DNA of 64,000 bases, taken from the NCBI GenBank assembly GCA_016125275.1, contig WGMB01000011.1, positions 1 through 64,000 on the forward strand, in the 5' to 3' direction. Positions 1 to 7,429 of the stretch are shown in pieces; positions within the stretch are counted from its first letter, which is position 1, and every line of letters starts with the position of its first letter. This DNA is from Acidobacteriota bacterium. Its GTDB lineage: Bacteria > Acidobacteriota > Terriglobia > Bryobacterales > UBA6623. The notes under the pieces are model-generated. The model was not told the DNA's origin. It saw only the letters and a program-made list of their open reading frames with translations, and did no database searches. Made by a program: the position numbers and the translations under genes.

Positions 1-1254
1 CTGGTCAACCGCGGCTTCGCCTTGCGGGCGCTGCAGCGGGCAGACGAGGCGCTGGAGGCCTATGGCGAGGTCGTCTCGCGATTCGGCGACTCCGACTCCC
101 GCGCTCTGCAAGAGCAGGTCGCCATGGCGCTGTTCAACCGCGGCGTCGCCTTGCGGGCGCTGCAGCGGGAAGACGAGGCGCTGGAGGCCTATGGCGAGGT
201 CGTCTCTCGATTCGGCGACTCCCACTCGCCCGCTCTGCAAGAGCAGGTCGCCAGGGCGCTGGTCAACCGCGGCGTCGCCTTGGGGGCGCTGGAGCGGGCA
301 GACGAGGAGCTGGAGGCCTGTGCCGAGGTCGTCTCTCGATTCGGCGACTCCGACTCCCCCGCGCTGCAAGAGCAGGTCGCCTCGGCGCTGTTCAACCGCG
401 GCGTAGCCTTGGGAAAGCTGGAGCGGGCAGACGAGGCGCTGGAGGCCTATGGCGAGGTGGCCTCGCGATTCGGCGACTCCGACGCGCCGGCTCTGCAAGA
501 GCAGGTCGCCAGGGCGCTGGTCAACCGCGGCGTCGCCTTGGGAGAGCTGGAGCGGGCAGACGAGGAGCTGGAGGCCTATGGCGAGGTCGTCTCGCGATTC
601 GGCGACTCCGGCGCGCCCGCTCTGCAAGAGCAGGTCGCCATGGCGCTGTTCAACCGCGGCGTAGCCTTGGGAGAGCTGGAGCGGGCAGACGAGGAGCTGG
701 AGGCCTATGCCGATGTCGTCTCGCGATTCGGCGACTCCGACGCGCCGGCGCTTCAAGAGCAGGTCGCCTTGGCGCTGGTCAACCGCGGCTTCTCCTTGCG
801 GACGCTGCAGCGGGAAGACGAGGCGCTGGAGGCCTATGGCGAGGTCGTCTCGCGATTCGGCGACTCCCACTCCCCCGCGCTGCTGGAGGCGGTCGCCAGT
901 GCACGATTGAATCGGGCGTTCTCCGGGCTCATGGCGGCGAAAGCCGCCTGGGCCGATCAAACGAGGGCGATGGACTTGCTTGCAGGGGCGAGGGAGGATG
1001 CGGTCAAGAGGGCTGGCTACGGCGAGGACGCTTTCAACCTGGGCAACCTCGCCTACATTGAGTTTCTGCTAGGTCACGCCAAGGAGGCGGAAGAGCGTCT
1101 CCGTGAGGCATTCCGACTTGGAGGGCGGACAGTCAGGGATGCCGAGCTAGCTGATTCCGAGATCCACCCGATCCCGGAGGACGAGGCCTTCCGGGCGCTC
1201 GTGATGTCCATCCCGATCGAGGAGGGCGAGGAAGGGGGCGGGGCGGGAGGTTAG
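1..1254 (+). CDS. Tandem-TPR repeat protein, 5' end outside window
   Basis: The reading frame is open from the first base, so the start codon lies upstream and only the 3' part (about 417 codons) is seen. Seven copies of a 43-residue unit (129 bp, starting near 1, 130, 259, 388, 517, 646 and 775) carry the pattern NRGVAL, DEALEAYGEVV and RFGDS. This is a helix-turn-helix unit of the tetratricopeptide type, longer than the canonical 34 residues. A diverged tail of about 115 residues follows and still looks helical (FNLGNLAYIEF). TPR arrays are protein-interaction scaffolds; no catalytic domain is visible in this part. The repeats are almost identical at DNA level, which points to recent expansion or gene conversion. 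The partner and the N-terminal domain are unknown. Confidence 0.8.
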   Translation: MVNRGFALRALQRADEALEAYGEVVSRFGDSDSRALQEQVAMALFNRGVALRALQREDEALEAYGEVVSRFGDSHSPALQEQVARALVNRGVALGALERADEELEACAEVVSRFGDSDSPALQEQVASALFNRGVALGKLERADEALEAYGEVASRFGDSDAPALQEQVARALVNRGVALGELERADEELEAYGEVVSRFGDSGAPALQEQVAMALFNRGVALGELERADEELEAYADVVSRFGDSDAPALQEQVALALVNRGFSLRTLQREDEALEAYGEVVSRFGDSHSPALLEAVASARLNRAFSGLMAAKAAWADQTRAMDLLAGAREDAVKRAGYGEDAFNLGNLAYIEFLLGHAKEAEERLREAFRLGGRTVRDAELADSEIHPIPEDEAFRALVMSIPIEEGEEGGGAGG

Positions 1255-1295
1255 GGGAAGGATTTTGTTGAATTTCACGCTCTCGCTTCGCGAAT

Positions 1296-1820
1296 CGCGT
1301 GGGTTAGGGAATCGGTTGGGCGGTCATCTACCCAGGGCTCACGCCCTGGGCTATTGTTTATGCCGCCCCTCCGGGGCTCTGGCGGGCTCTCGCTTTGCGA
1401 ATCGCGTTGGGAGAGGAGTGGAGTGGGGCGTCGCGGTTCACCCAGGCCTTACGGCCTGGGCTAGGGGGATGCCGCCCCTCCGGGGCTCGAACGGGCTCTC
1501 GCTGCGCGAATCGCGTTGGGAGAGGAGTGGAGTGGGACGTCGCGGTTGACCCAGGCCTTACGGCCTGGGCTAGGAGAATGCCGTCCCTGCGGGACTCTGG
1601 CGGGCTCTCGCTGCGAGAGTCGCGTTGTGAGAAACGGGGTGGGCGCTCCGGGGTCTACCCAGGGCTACGCCCTGGGCTATTACTTACGCCGCCCCTGCGG
1701 GGCTTTGACGGGCTCTCGCTTTGCGAGTCGCATTGTGAGAAACGGCTCTACCCAGGGCTACGCCCTGGGCTATTACTTACGCCGGCCCTTCGGGGCTTCC
1801 AACGGGCTCTCGCTTGGCGA
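1296..1820. repeat. Five tandem copies of a ~95-109 bp hairpin repeat
   Basis: The 650-bp gap between the TPR gene and the antiporter gene has no convincing gene. It holds five head-to-tail units, at about 1296-1399, 1400-1508, 1509-1617, 1618-1725 and 1726-1820. Each contains a CCCAGG..CCTGGG hairpin (arms 1331-1338/1343-1350, 1441-1448/1453-1460, 1550-1557/1562-1569, 1658-1665/1669-1676, 1751-1758/1762-1769), a second GCCCC/GGGGC hairpin, and a short TCGC..GCGA palindrome. Stem changes are compensated between units: GGGC/GCCC in units 1, 4 and 5 becomes GGCC/GGCC in units 2 and 3, and GCCCC/GGGGC becomes GTCCC/GGGAC in unit 3. Short open frames across the block are artefacts of the repeat. 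Confidence 0.85.
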
Positions 1821-1906
1821 GTTGCCCTGGTTTCGCCGGACGGAAGTTCGGGGCTGATGCCGTCCGGGTTGCGCTTCGGTAGGATAGGGGCTCCGGGTCC
1901 TGTCTG

Positions 1907-3154
1907 ATGCCGGAAGACCTTGTTACCAAGCCGCCCTTCCTGCTGATCGTCAGCCTGCTCGTGCTGGCGTCCATTGCCGTTCGGCTGGGCGTGCATCGGC
2001 TGAAGCTGCCGCCCGTCGTCGGCTACATCGCGCTCGGGCTGGGGCTGCGGTACCTCAATCAGCAGTACGCCTTTCTAGACGAGTCGTCGGTCTGGACGCT
2101 CAACTTCTTTGCCGATCTCGGCGTCGTTTCCCTGCTCTTCCACGTCGGTTTGCGCAGCGACCTGTCGGGCTTGCTGGAGCAGCTTCCGCGGGCTTCGGTG
2201 GTGTGGGTGTGCGACGTGGCCGTGTCGGCGGCGATCGGCTTTTGGGGGGCTCGGCTGCTGGGGTTCGACGTGGTTCCGGCGCTGTTTGCCGGGACGGCTT
2301 TGTCGGCCACGAGCGTGAGCGTCTCCGTGAGCGTGTGGGAGGAGGCCAAGGCGATCCAGTCGCGGATGGGCGAGCTGCTGCTGGATGTGGCCGAGCTGGA
2401 CGACCTTTCGGCGATCGTGCTGCTGGTGGTGACGCTGGCGGTGGCGCCGGCGCTGATTGCGACCGGCCATGCCGACGGCATGGCGGCCGTGGTGCTGAAG
2501 GCTTCGGGGATGGTGATTCTGAAGCTGGCGCTGTTTGCGGCCGGCTGCTGGCTGTTTTCGCTGCACCTGGAGGCGCGCATTACGGGCTACTTCGCGCGCT
2601 TTCGCAAGGCGCCGGAGCCGTTGCTGGCGATTGTGGGCTTTGGGTTCGGCATTGCGGCGCTGGCGGGATGGCTGGGCTTTTCAGTGGCGGTGGGAGCGCT
2701 GTTCGCCGGGCTGATGTTCAGCCGGGACCAGGAGGCGGTGAACGTGGACGCCGGCTTTGGGACGATCTATGCGCTGTTCACGCCGTTTTTCTTCATCAAC
2801 ATCGGGTATGGGTTCGACCCGACGGTGTTCGGCTCGGCGGCGACGCTGGGGCTGTTCGTGTTCGTGGCGGCGGTGCTGGGGAAGGTGCTGGGCGTGGGGG
2901 CGCCGGTGGCGGTGAGCAGCGGGCTGGAGCCGGCGCTGCTGCTGGGCGTGAGCATGGTTCCGCGGGCGGAGATTGCGCTGCTGGTGATGCAGACGGGCAA
3001 CCAGATGGGGCCGAAGTACGTGCCGCCGGAGCTGTACGGGGCGGTGGTGCTGGCGGCCGCGGCGGCTTCGATCGGGTCGCCGCTGGCGCTGTTCCGGCTA
3101 CTGGAGAAGTGGCCGGGGGCGGTGGATTTGGGGCGGAAGCCGGCGAAGGGCTAG
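1907..3154 (+). CDS. Kef/CPA2-type cation:proton antiporter, membrane domain only
   Basis: This is a 415-residue hydrophobic protein with about a dozen predicted membrane segments, typical of the Na+/H+ exchanger domain of the CPA2 (KefB/KefC) family. It would exchange monovalent cations for protons across the inner membrane. An early LPPVVGYIALGL stretch matches the conserved 'xPxxxGYxxxG' helix of Kef proteins. An acidic ELDDLSAIVLL segment sits where the family places its transport aspartates. Family members often carry a C-terminal TrkA-N/RCK nucleotide-sensing domain; here the protein stops right after the membrane part, so gating is not NAD(H)-controlled in cis. It starts at ATG 1907, just after the hairpin repeats. 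Its last 4 bp overlap the end of the convergent acyl-CoA dehydrogenase gene, with no terminator between them. Confidence 0.85.
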   Translation: MPEDLVTKPPFLLIVSLLVLASIAVRLGVHRLKLPPVVGYIALGLGLRYLNQQYAFLDESSVWTLNFFADLGVVSLLFHVGLRSDLSGLLEQLPRASVVWVCDVAVSAAIGFWGARLLGFDVVPALFAGTALSATSVSVSVSVWEEAKAIQSRMGELLLDVAELDDLSAIVLLVVTLAVAPALIATGHADGMAAVVLKASGMVILKLALFAAGCWLFSLHLEARITGYFARFRKAPEPLLAIVGFGFGIAALAGWLGFSVAVGALFAGLMFSRDQEAVNVDAGFGTIYALFTPFFFINIGYGFDPTVFGSAATLGLFVFVAAVLGKVLGVGAPVAVSSGLEPALLLGVSMVPRAEIALLVMQTGNQMGPKYVPPELYGAVVLAAAAASIGSPLALFRLLEKWPGAVDLGRKPAKG

Positions 3155-4296
3155 CGGCCGAGCAGGCCCTTGGCGATGGTTTGGCGCTGCATGTTCGACG
3201 TGCCTTCGTAGATGGTGCCGATCTTGGCGTCGCGGTAGAGCTTTTCGACCGGGTAGTCCTTGGTGAAGCCGACGCCGCCGAACAGGTCCACGGCTTGGGC
3301 GGCGACGCGCACGGCCATCTCGGAGGCGAAGAGCTTGGCCATGGCGGCTCGCTCGAGGAAGGGCTCGCCGGCTTCGCGGAGGCGGGCGGCTTCATACACG
3401 AGCAGGCGGGCGGCTTCGATCTGCGTGGCCATTTCGGCCAGCTCGAACTGCACGGCTTGGAACTCGCTGATCGGCCGGCCGAACTGGCGCCGCTGCCGGA
3501 CGTAGGCCAAGGCGTGGTCAAAGGCTCCCTGCGCCAGACCGAGCATTTGGGCGGCGATGCCGATGCGGCCTTCGTTGAGCGTCTCGATGGCGACCTTGTA
3601 GCCCTTGCCGGCTTCGCCAAGGATGCGGGCCGGGGGGACGAAGACGCCGTCGAGGATGAGCTCGCAGGTGGAGGAGGCCCGGATGCCGAGCTTGTCTTCC
3701 TTGCGACCGACGCGAAAGCCTTCGTCGCCGCGCTCGACCACGAAGGCGGTCACGCCGCGATGGCCGGCTTGGGGGTCGATGGTGGCGAACAGCAGGAACA
3801 GCTCGGCCTCGGCGGCGTTGCTGATCCAGAGCTTGCGGCCGGTGAGGGCGTAGCCGCCGTCGCGCGGCTCGGCGCGGGTTTGCAATGCGAAGGCGTCGCT
3901 GCCGGAGCCGGCCTCGGATAGAGCGTAGGAGCCGACGGCGCCGGCGGCGAGCCGAGGCAGGTACAGGGCCTGCTGCTCGTCGGTTCCCCAGCGGAGGAAG
4001 GCGTTGTTGACCAGCGTGTTCTGGACGTCGACGACGACGGCGACGGAGGGGTCGACCTGCGCCAAGGCTTCGACGGCGAGGATGGAGTCGAAGAAGGCGC
4101 CGCCTTGGCCGGCGCGCTGCTCGGGGATCTCGATCCCCATGAGGCCGATTTCGAAGAGGTCGGCGAGGAGGGATTTGTCCAGGGCCGCGGCCTCGTCCAT
4201 GGAGCGGGCCAGGGGCGCGATGCGCTCGCGGGCGAAGGCGAGGACGGTGGACTGGAAGAGCTTCTCGTCTTCGGAGAGAAGGCTCAGCGGAGGCAT
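3151..4296 (-). CDS. Acyl-CoA dehydrogenase (short/branched-chain type)
   Basis: This 381-residue FAD enzyme oxidises an acyl-CoA to the trans-2-enoyl-CoA and passes electrons to ETF. The full length and all landmarks are present: the YALSEAGSGSDAF signature, the RRQFGRPISEFQ helix, and the C-terminal DAKIGTIYEGTSNMQ segment with the catalytic-base Glu. The GVGFTKDYPVEKLYRDAK stretch is close to that of short/branched-chain (2-methylbutyryl-CoA) dehydrogenases, which suggests branched amino-acid or short-chain fatty acid catabolism; substrate specificity cannot be proven from this. It lies 6 bp downstream of the zinc-ribbon gene on the same strand, so the two are probably co-transcribed. Confidence 0.92.
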   Translation of the reverse strand: MPPLSLLSEDEKLFQSTVLAFARERIAPLARSMDEAAALDKSLLADLFEIGLMGIEIPEQRAGQGGAFFDSILAVEALAQVDPSVAVVVDVQNTLVNNAFLRWGTDEQQALYLPRLAAGAVGSYALSEAGSGSDAFALQTRAEPRDGGYALTGRKLWISNAAEAELFLLFATIDPQAGHRGVTAFVVERGDEGFRVGRKEDKLGIRASSTCELILDGVFVPPARILGEAGKGYKVAIETLNEGRIGIAAQMLGLAQGAFDHALAYVRQRRQFGRPISEFQAVQFELAEMATQIEAARLLVYEAARLREAGEPFLERAAMAKLFASEMAVRVAAQAVDLFGGVGFTKDYPVEKLYRDAKIGTIYEGTSNMQRQTIAKGLLGR

Positions 4297-4302
4297 GACG
4301 AG

Positions 4303-5055
4303 CTAGGCGATGCCCGCGTCGCCGGCGGGATCTTCGAGCCCTTCGCCCGGAGGCGGCTCGACGTAGAGGATGGCGCCGCAGAACTCACAGGTCACCAGAC
4401 CGGAGTGGGTGCGCAGGTTCTGCTGCAACTGCGGGCGCAGCGTGGTGCGGCAGGCGCCGCAGCGGCCGTCGATCATGGGCGAGATGGCCTCGGCGCCGAG
4501 CTTCTTGTAGACGCGGGTGTAGGCCCGCATCAGCTTGGGGTCGGCGCCCCGAGCGACTTCGGCGCGCTCCTTGCGGGCTGCGGCCAGCGCCTGCTGGTCG
4601 CCGCTGAAGCGCTCGCGGGTCTGGGCGACTTCCTGCTCCACGCTGGCGGTCTCTTCCTGCACGGAGGTCTCGGTGGAGGCGACTTTGGCTTGCAGCTCCT
4701 CGGCGGCCTCGAGGTGCTCGAGGATACGGTCTTCGGTCTGCTTGATGGCCTTGCGCGCGAAGTTGATCTCGTTACGGAACGCTCGGTACTGATCGTTGGT
4801 GGTGGCTTCGCTGACCTGCTGGTTCAGCTTTTGGTCCTTGTCACGCCAAGCGGCGGCCTCGCCTTCGAGCTTGCGCCGCATGGCGTCGGTGTCCGCGAGA
4901 GATTTCTTGAGAGCCGCTAACTCGTTCTGGCGGGCCTTGAGCTTCTGCTCAATGGCCGCGACCTGCCGAGGGAGCTCCTCGAGCTCTTTCTCCAATTGGG
5001 CAATACGGGAGTCGGACTTTTGTAACTTTCGTATGAGCGCTAGATCTGCTTCCAT
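4303..5055 (-). CDS. Coiled-coil protein with C-terminal C4 zinc ribbon (CdsZ-like)
   Basis: In this 250-residue protein roughly the first 180 residues are a long charged, heptad-rich helical region (coiled coil). A C-terminal zinc ribbon follows, with CGACR about 30 residues before CEFCG. This architecture matches the widespread C4-type zinc-ribbon family (COG1579), some members of which are called regulatory protein CdsZ; the molecular role is poorly known. The ATG at 5055 has an extended -10 element about 17 bp upstream. The gene leads a probable operon with the acyl-CoA dehydrogenase and diverges from the oligosaccharyltransferase gene. Confidence 0.82.
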   Translation of the reverse strand: MEADLALIRKLQKSDSRIAQLEKELEELPRQVAAIEQKLKARQNELAALKKSLADTDAMRRKLEGEAAAWRDKDQKLNQQVSEATTNDQYRAFRNEINFARKAIKQTEDRILEHLEAAEELQAKVASTETSVQEETASVEQEVAQTRERFSGDQQALAAARKERAEVARGADPKLMRAYTRVYKKLGAEAISPMIDGRCGACRTTLRPQLQQNLRTHSGLVTCEFCGAILYVEPPPGEGLEDPAGDAGIA

Positions 5056-5071
5056 CTATAGCCTGGGGCCG

Positions 5072-5080
5072 ATTCTACCA
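5072..5080 (-). promoter_or_regulatory. Extended -10 element (TGGTAGAAT) of the zinc-ribbon gene
   Basis: On the minus strand TGGTAGAAT lies 17 bases before the ATG at 5055, so a transcript would start about 10 nt upstream of the start codon. The TGn extension fits the absence of a good -35 box. The same TGGTAnAnT form occurs upstream of lpxA and korA in this window. Confidence 0.4.
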
Positions 5081-5111
5081 CGAAAGACGCGGAAGAAAGG
5101 CAACGCATACA

Positions 5112-7427
5112 ATGGGCTTTCGAATCGAAGGGCCCGTGGGTTACTCCTCTATTGCAGCATGGGGCCGGGGACGGGACCGCCCTGACGGGCCCCCACTCGA
5201 GGAGCCCTCGCCGCGGTCCGCCGGCGGGGGGAGCGCATCGAACCGGTGGGTGGGCGCGGCGCTGGCGAGCTGCTGCGCGGCGGCCTTCGCGCTGCGGGCG
5301 CTGCCGGCCTGGGGGAACGTCTTTCAGCCGGATGGCGTGGTGTTCCAGGGAGTGGATTCCTGGTTTCACATGCGTACGGCGGAGCACTTGGCGCACAACT
5401 TTCCGAGGCGCATGTCGTTCGACCCGTATGCGCTGATTCCCGGCGGGCAGGCGGTGACGACGGGGCCGCTGTTGGACTATCTGATCGCTTTTCCGGCGTG
5501 GCTGCTCGGCCTGGGGAAGCCCGAGCCGGAGCTGGTGGACACGATCGGGGCGCTGGCTCCGGCGGCGCTGGGCGCGCTGTTTCCCCTGCCCGTGTACTGG
5601 ATCGGCGCACGGCTGTTCGGGCGGACGGCCGGGCTGCTGGCGGCGGCATTGATCGCCATTCTGCCGGGCGTCTTTCTCAGCTACAGCGTGCTGGGGCTGA
5701 CCGACCATCACGTGACCGAGAGCCTGTGCTACTTGCTCAGCCTGGGCTGCCTGCTCGAGGCGAGTGGGGCGGATGAACCGTCGCGGCGGGCGCGCTGGAC
5801 GGCGGGCTTCGGCGGGGCGCTGGGGCTGGTGCTGCTCAACCGGCCTGGGGCCTTTTTCGTCGTGGCGCTGTTCGCCTGTTGGGGGGCGCTGCAGACGGGC
5901 GCGGACGTGTCGCGCGGCGAGCGGTCGCGCTGGGGGCGGATTCTGCTGCCCGGCTTTGCGCTGGCGGCCCTCGCGTTCTGGCCGGTTCGACGCTTGCAGT
6001 GGGGCGATCTGGCGCTGCTGACCTTGGCGGCGTCGGTTGCGCTGGTCGCGGTGGCCGAGGCGTTGTCGCGGCTGGCGCGGCGGACGGCGCGGCCGGCGGC
6101 GGCGTGGTGGCTTGGCTCGGCCGCGGCGGGGGCCGGGTTGCTGGCGCTGGTGCGGCTGGCGGCGCCCGAGCAGTGGGCTTTTGTGATTCGTTACGGCTCG
6201 GGGCTGTTCGAGGAGGGCTCGATCCAGACCGTGGGCGAGTTGTTGCCGCTGTTCCAGCTCAACGGCAAGTTCACCTGGATGGCGGGGTTCGTGCAATTTA
6301 CCCTGGGCGGCGTGGCGGCGGCGTTCGCGCTGGCTTGGCTGACGGGGCGCACGCTGCGCGAGCCGGAGCCGGCGCGGCTGCTGTTCGTGACGGCCTCCTG
6401 CGTCGTTCTGGCTTTTGCGCTGGCACAGAATCGCAACTCCGTGTATCTGGCGCCCCATGTGGCGATCCTGGTCGGCTGGGTCGGTTCCAGCCTGCTGGGG
6501 AGGGTCCGCGGCACGGCGCGCGGGTTCGCGTTGGCCGGCTTGGCGCTGGCGTTCTATGCGCCGAACCTGAGCTACGGGATCGCCGGGGCGGAGCTCCAGA
6601 GAGGCCCCAACGAAGAGTGGCGGGAGGCGCTCCGCCGGCTCCGACAAGCCACGCCGGAGCCGTTCGGCGACCCGGAGGCCTACTTTGCGATTTTCCCTCA
6701 TCCGGCCGACGGCGAGGCGTACCGGCATCCGCCCTCGGCATACGGCGTTCTGAACTGGTGGGACCAGGGCTATTGGATGGAGAAGATGGCCCGCCGCATC
6801 CCGGTGTCGAACGGCACGCAGGCCGGCGTGCGGGCGGTCTCACGGTTCTACACCGAGACTGACCCGGCAGTCGCGGCGGAGCTGCTCGAGGAGCTTCGCG
6901 CGCGGTACGTGCTGGTGGACTCGCAGCTCCCGCTGGTTCGGCTGGAGCAGTTCGGCGCCCAGAACGCGCGGTTCCTGGGGATGATGGTGTGGGGAGAGCG
7001 CGAGTTGAAGGACTACGCCCGGGTCTACTTTCGGCCGCTTCCGGACGGAGGACGCCAGCCTTTGCTGGTGTACTATCCGGCGTACTATCAATCCATGCTG
7101 GCGCGGCTGTTTCTGTTCGGAGGGCGGGCGGTGGACGGGGACAGCGCCCCGACCGTGATCTCCTACCGCGAACAGCAGGGCCAGGGCGGGGCGACTTTTC
7201 GTACGGTGGTCTCGCAACGCCGGTTCGATTCTTACCAAGCGGCCGTGGAGTACGTCTCGCGGCGCCCGGACCAGCCGCTCGAGATCGTGGGGCTGGACCC
7301 GACCCGCAGTTGCGTGCCGCTGGAAGCGCTGAGCGACTACCGCTCGGTGTACGACTCGCCTTCGGGCGCCATTCGGCTCTTTGAGTACGTCGCGCCGACA
7401 GTCGCCGGCGCCGAGCCGACCCACTGA
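5112..7427 (+). CDS. STT3/PglB-like oligosaccharyltransferase
   Basis: This is a 771-residue multi-pass membrane protein. About 40 soluble N-terminal residues are followed by a first membrane helix, then GVDSWFHMR (an acidic residue in the first external loop), LTDHHVTE (second DxD-like motif), further helices and a soluble C-terminal domain. That domain contains NWWDQGYW at residues 548-555, matching the WWDxG signature of STT3, PglB and AglB. These enzymes move a lipid-linked oligosaccharide onto Asn in secreted proteins. It sits 2 bp before an ABC exporter of the type that flips lipid-linked glycans, which supports the call. The acceptor proteins and glycan genes are not in the window. The ATG at 5112 is the earliest start; a later start would still keep all membrane helices. 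Confidence 0.82.
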   Translation: MGFRIEGPVGYSSIAAWGRGRDRPDGPPLEEPSPRSAGGGSASNRWVGAALASCCAAAFALRALPAWGNVFQPDGVVFQGVDSWFHMRTAEHLAHNFPRRMSFDPYALIPGGQAVTTGPLLDYLIAFPAWLLGLGKPEPELVDTIGALAPAALGALFPLPVYWIGARLFGRTAGLLAAALIAILPGVFLSYSVLGLTDHHVTESLCYLLSLGCLLEASGADEPSRRARWTAGFGGALGLVLLNRPGAFFVVALFACWGALQTGADVSRGERSRWGRILLPGFALAALAFWPVRRLQWGDLALLTLAASVALVAVAEALSRLARRTARPAAAWWLGSAAAGAGLLALVRLAAPEQWAFVIRYGSGLFEEGSIQTVGELLPLFQLNGKFTWMAGFVQFTLGGVAAAFALAWLTGRTLREPEPARLLFVTASCVVLAFALAQNRNSVYLAPHVAILVGWVGSSLLGRVRGTARGFALAGLALAFYAPNLSYGIAGAELQRGPNEEWREALRRLRQATPEPFGDPEAYFAIFPHPADGEAYRHPPSAYGVLNWWDQGYWMEKMARRIPVSNGTQAGVRAVSRFYTETDPAVAAELLEELRARYVLVDSQLPLVRLEQFGAQNARFLGMMVWGERELKDYARVYFRPLPDGGRQPLLVYYPAYYQSMLARLFLFGGRAVDGDSAPTVISYREQQGQGGATFRTVVSQRRFDSYQAAVEYVSRRPDQPLEIVGLDPTRSCVPLEALSDYRSVYDSPSGAIRLFEYVAPTVAGAEPTH

Positions 7428-7429
7428 CG

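Noticed and set aside
1296-1820. CRISPR array
   Set aside because: The units are full ~100-bp repeats with no unique spacers, and no cas genes are near.
1265-1857. Short open frames of 94-170 codons in the repeat block
   Set aside because: They are translations of the tandem hairpin repeats, with repeating SGLSLRESR-like text, and lack plausible starts.
2203-3921. Long overlapping + strand frame (572 codons) through the antiporter and acyl-CoA dehydrogenase genes
   Set aside because: Low-complexity Gly/Ala/Arg protein without any family motif, caused by the high GC of the real genes on both strands.
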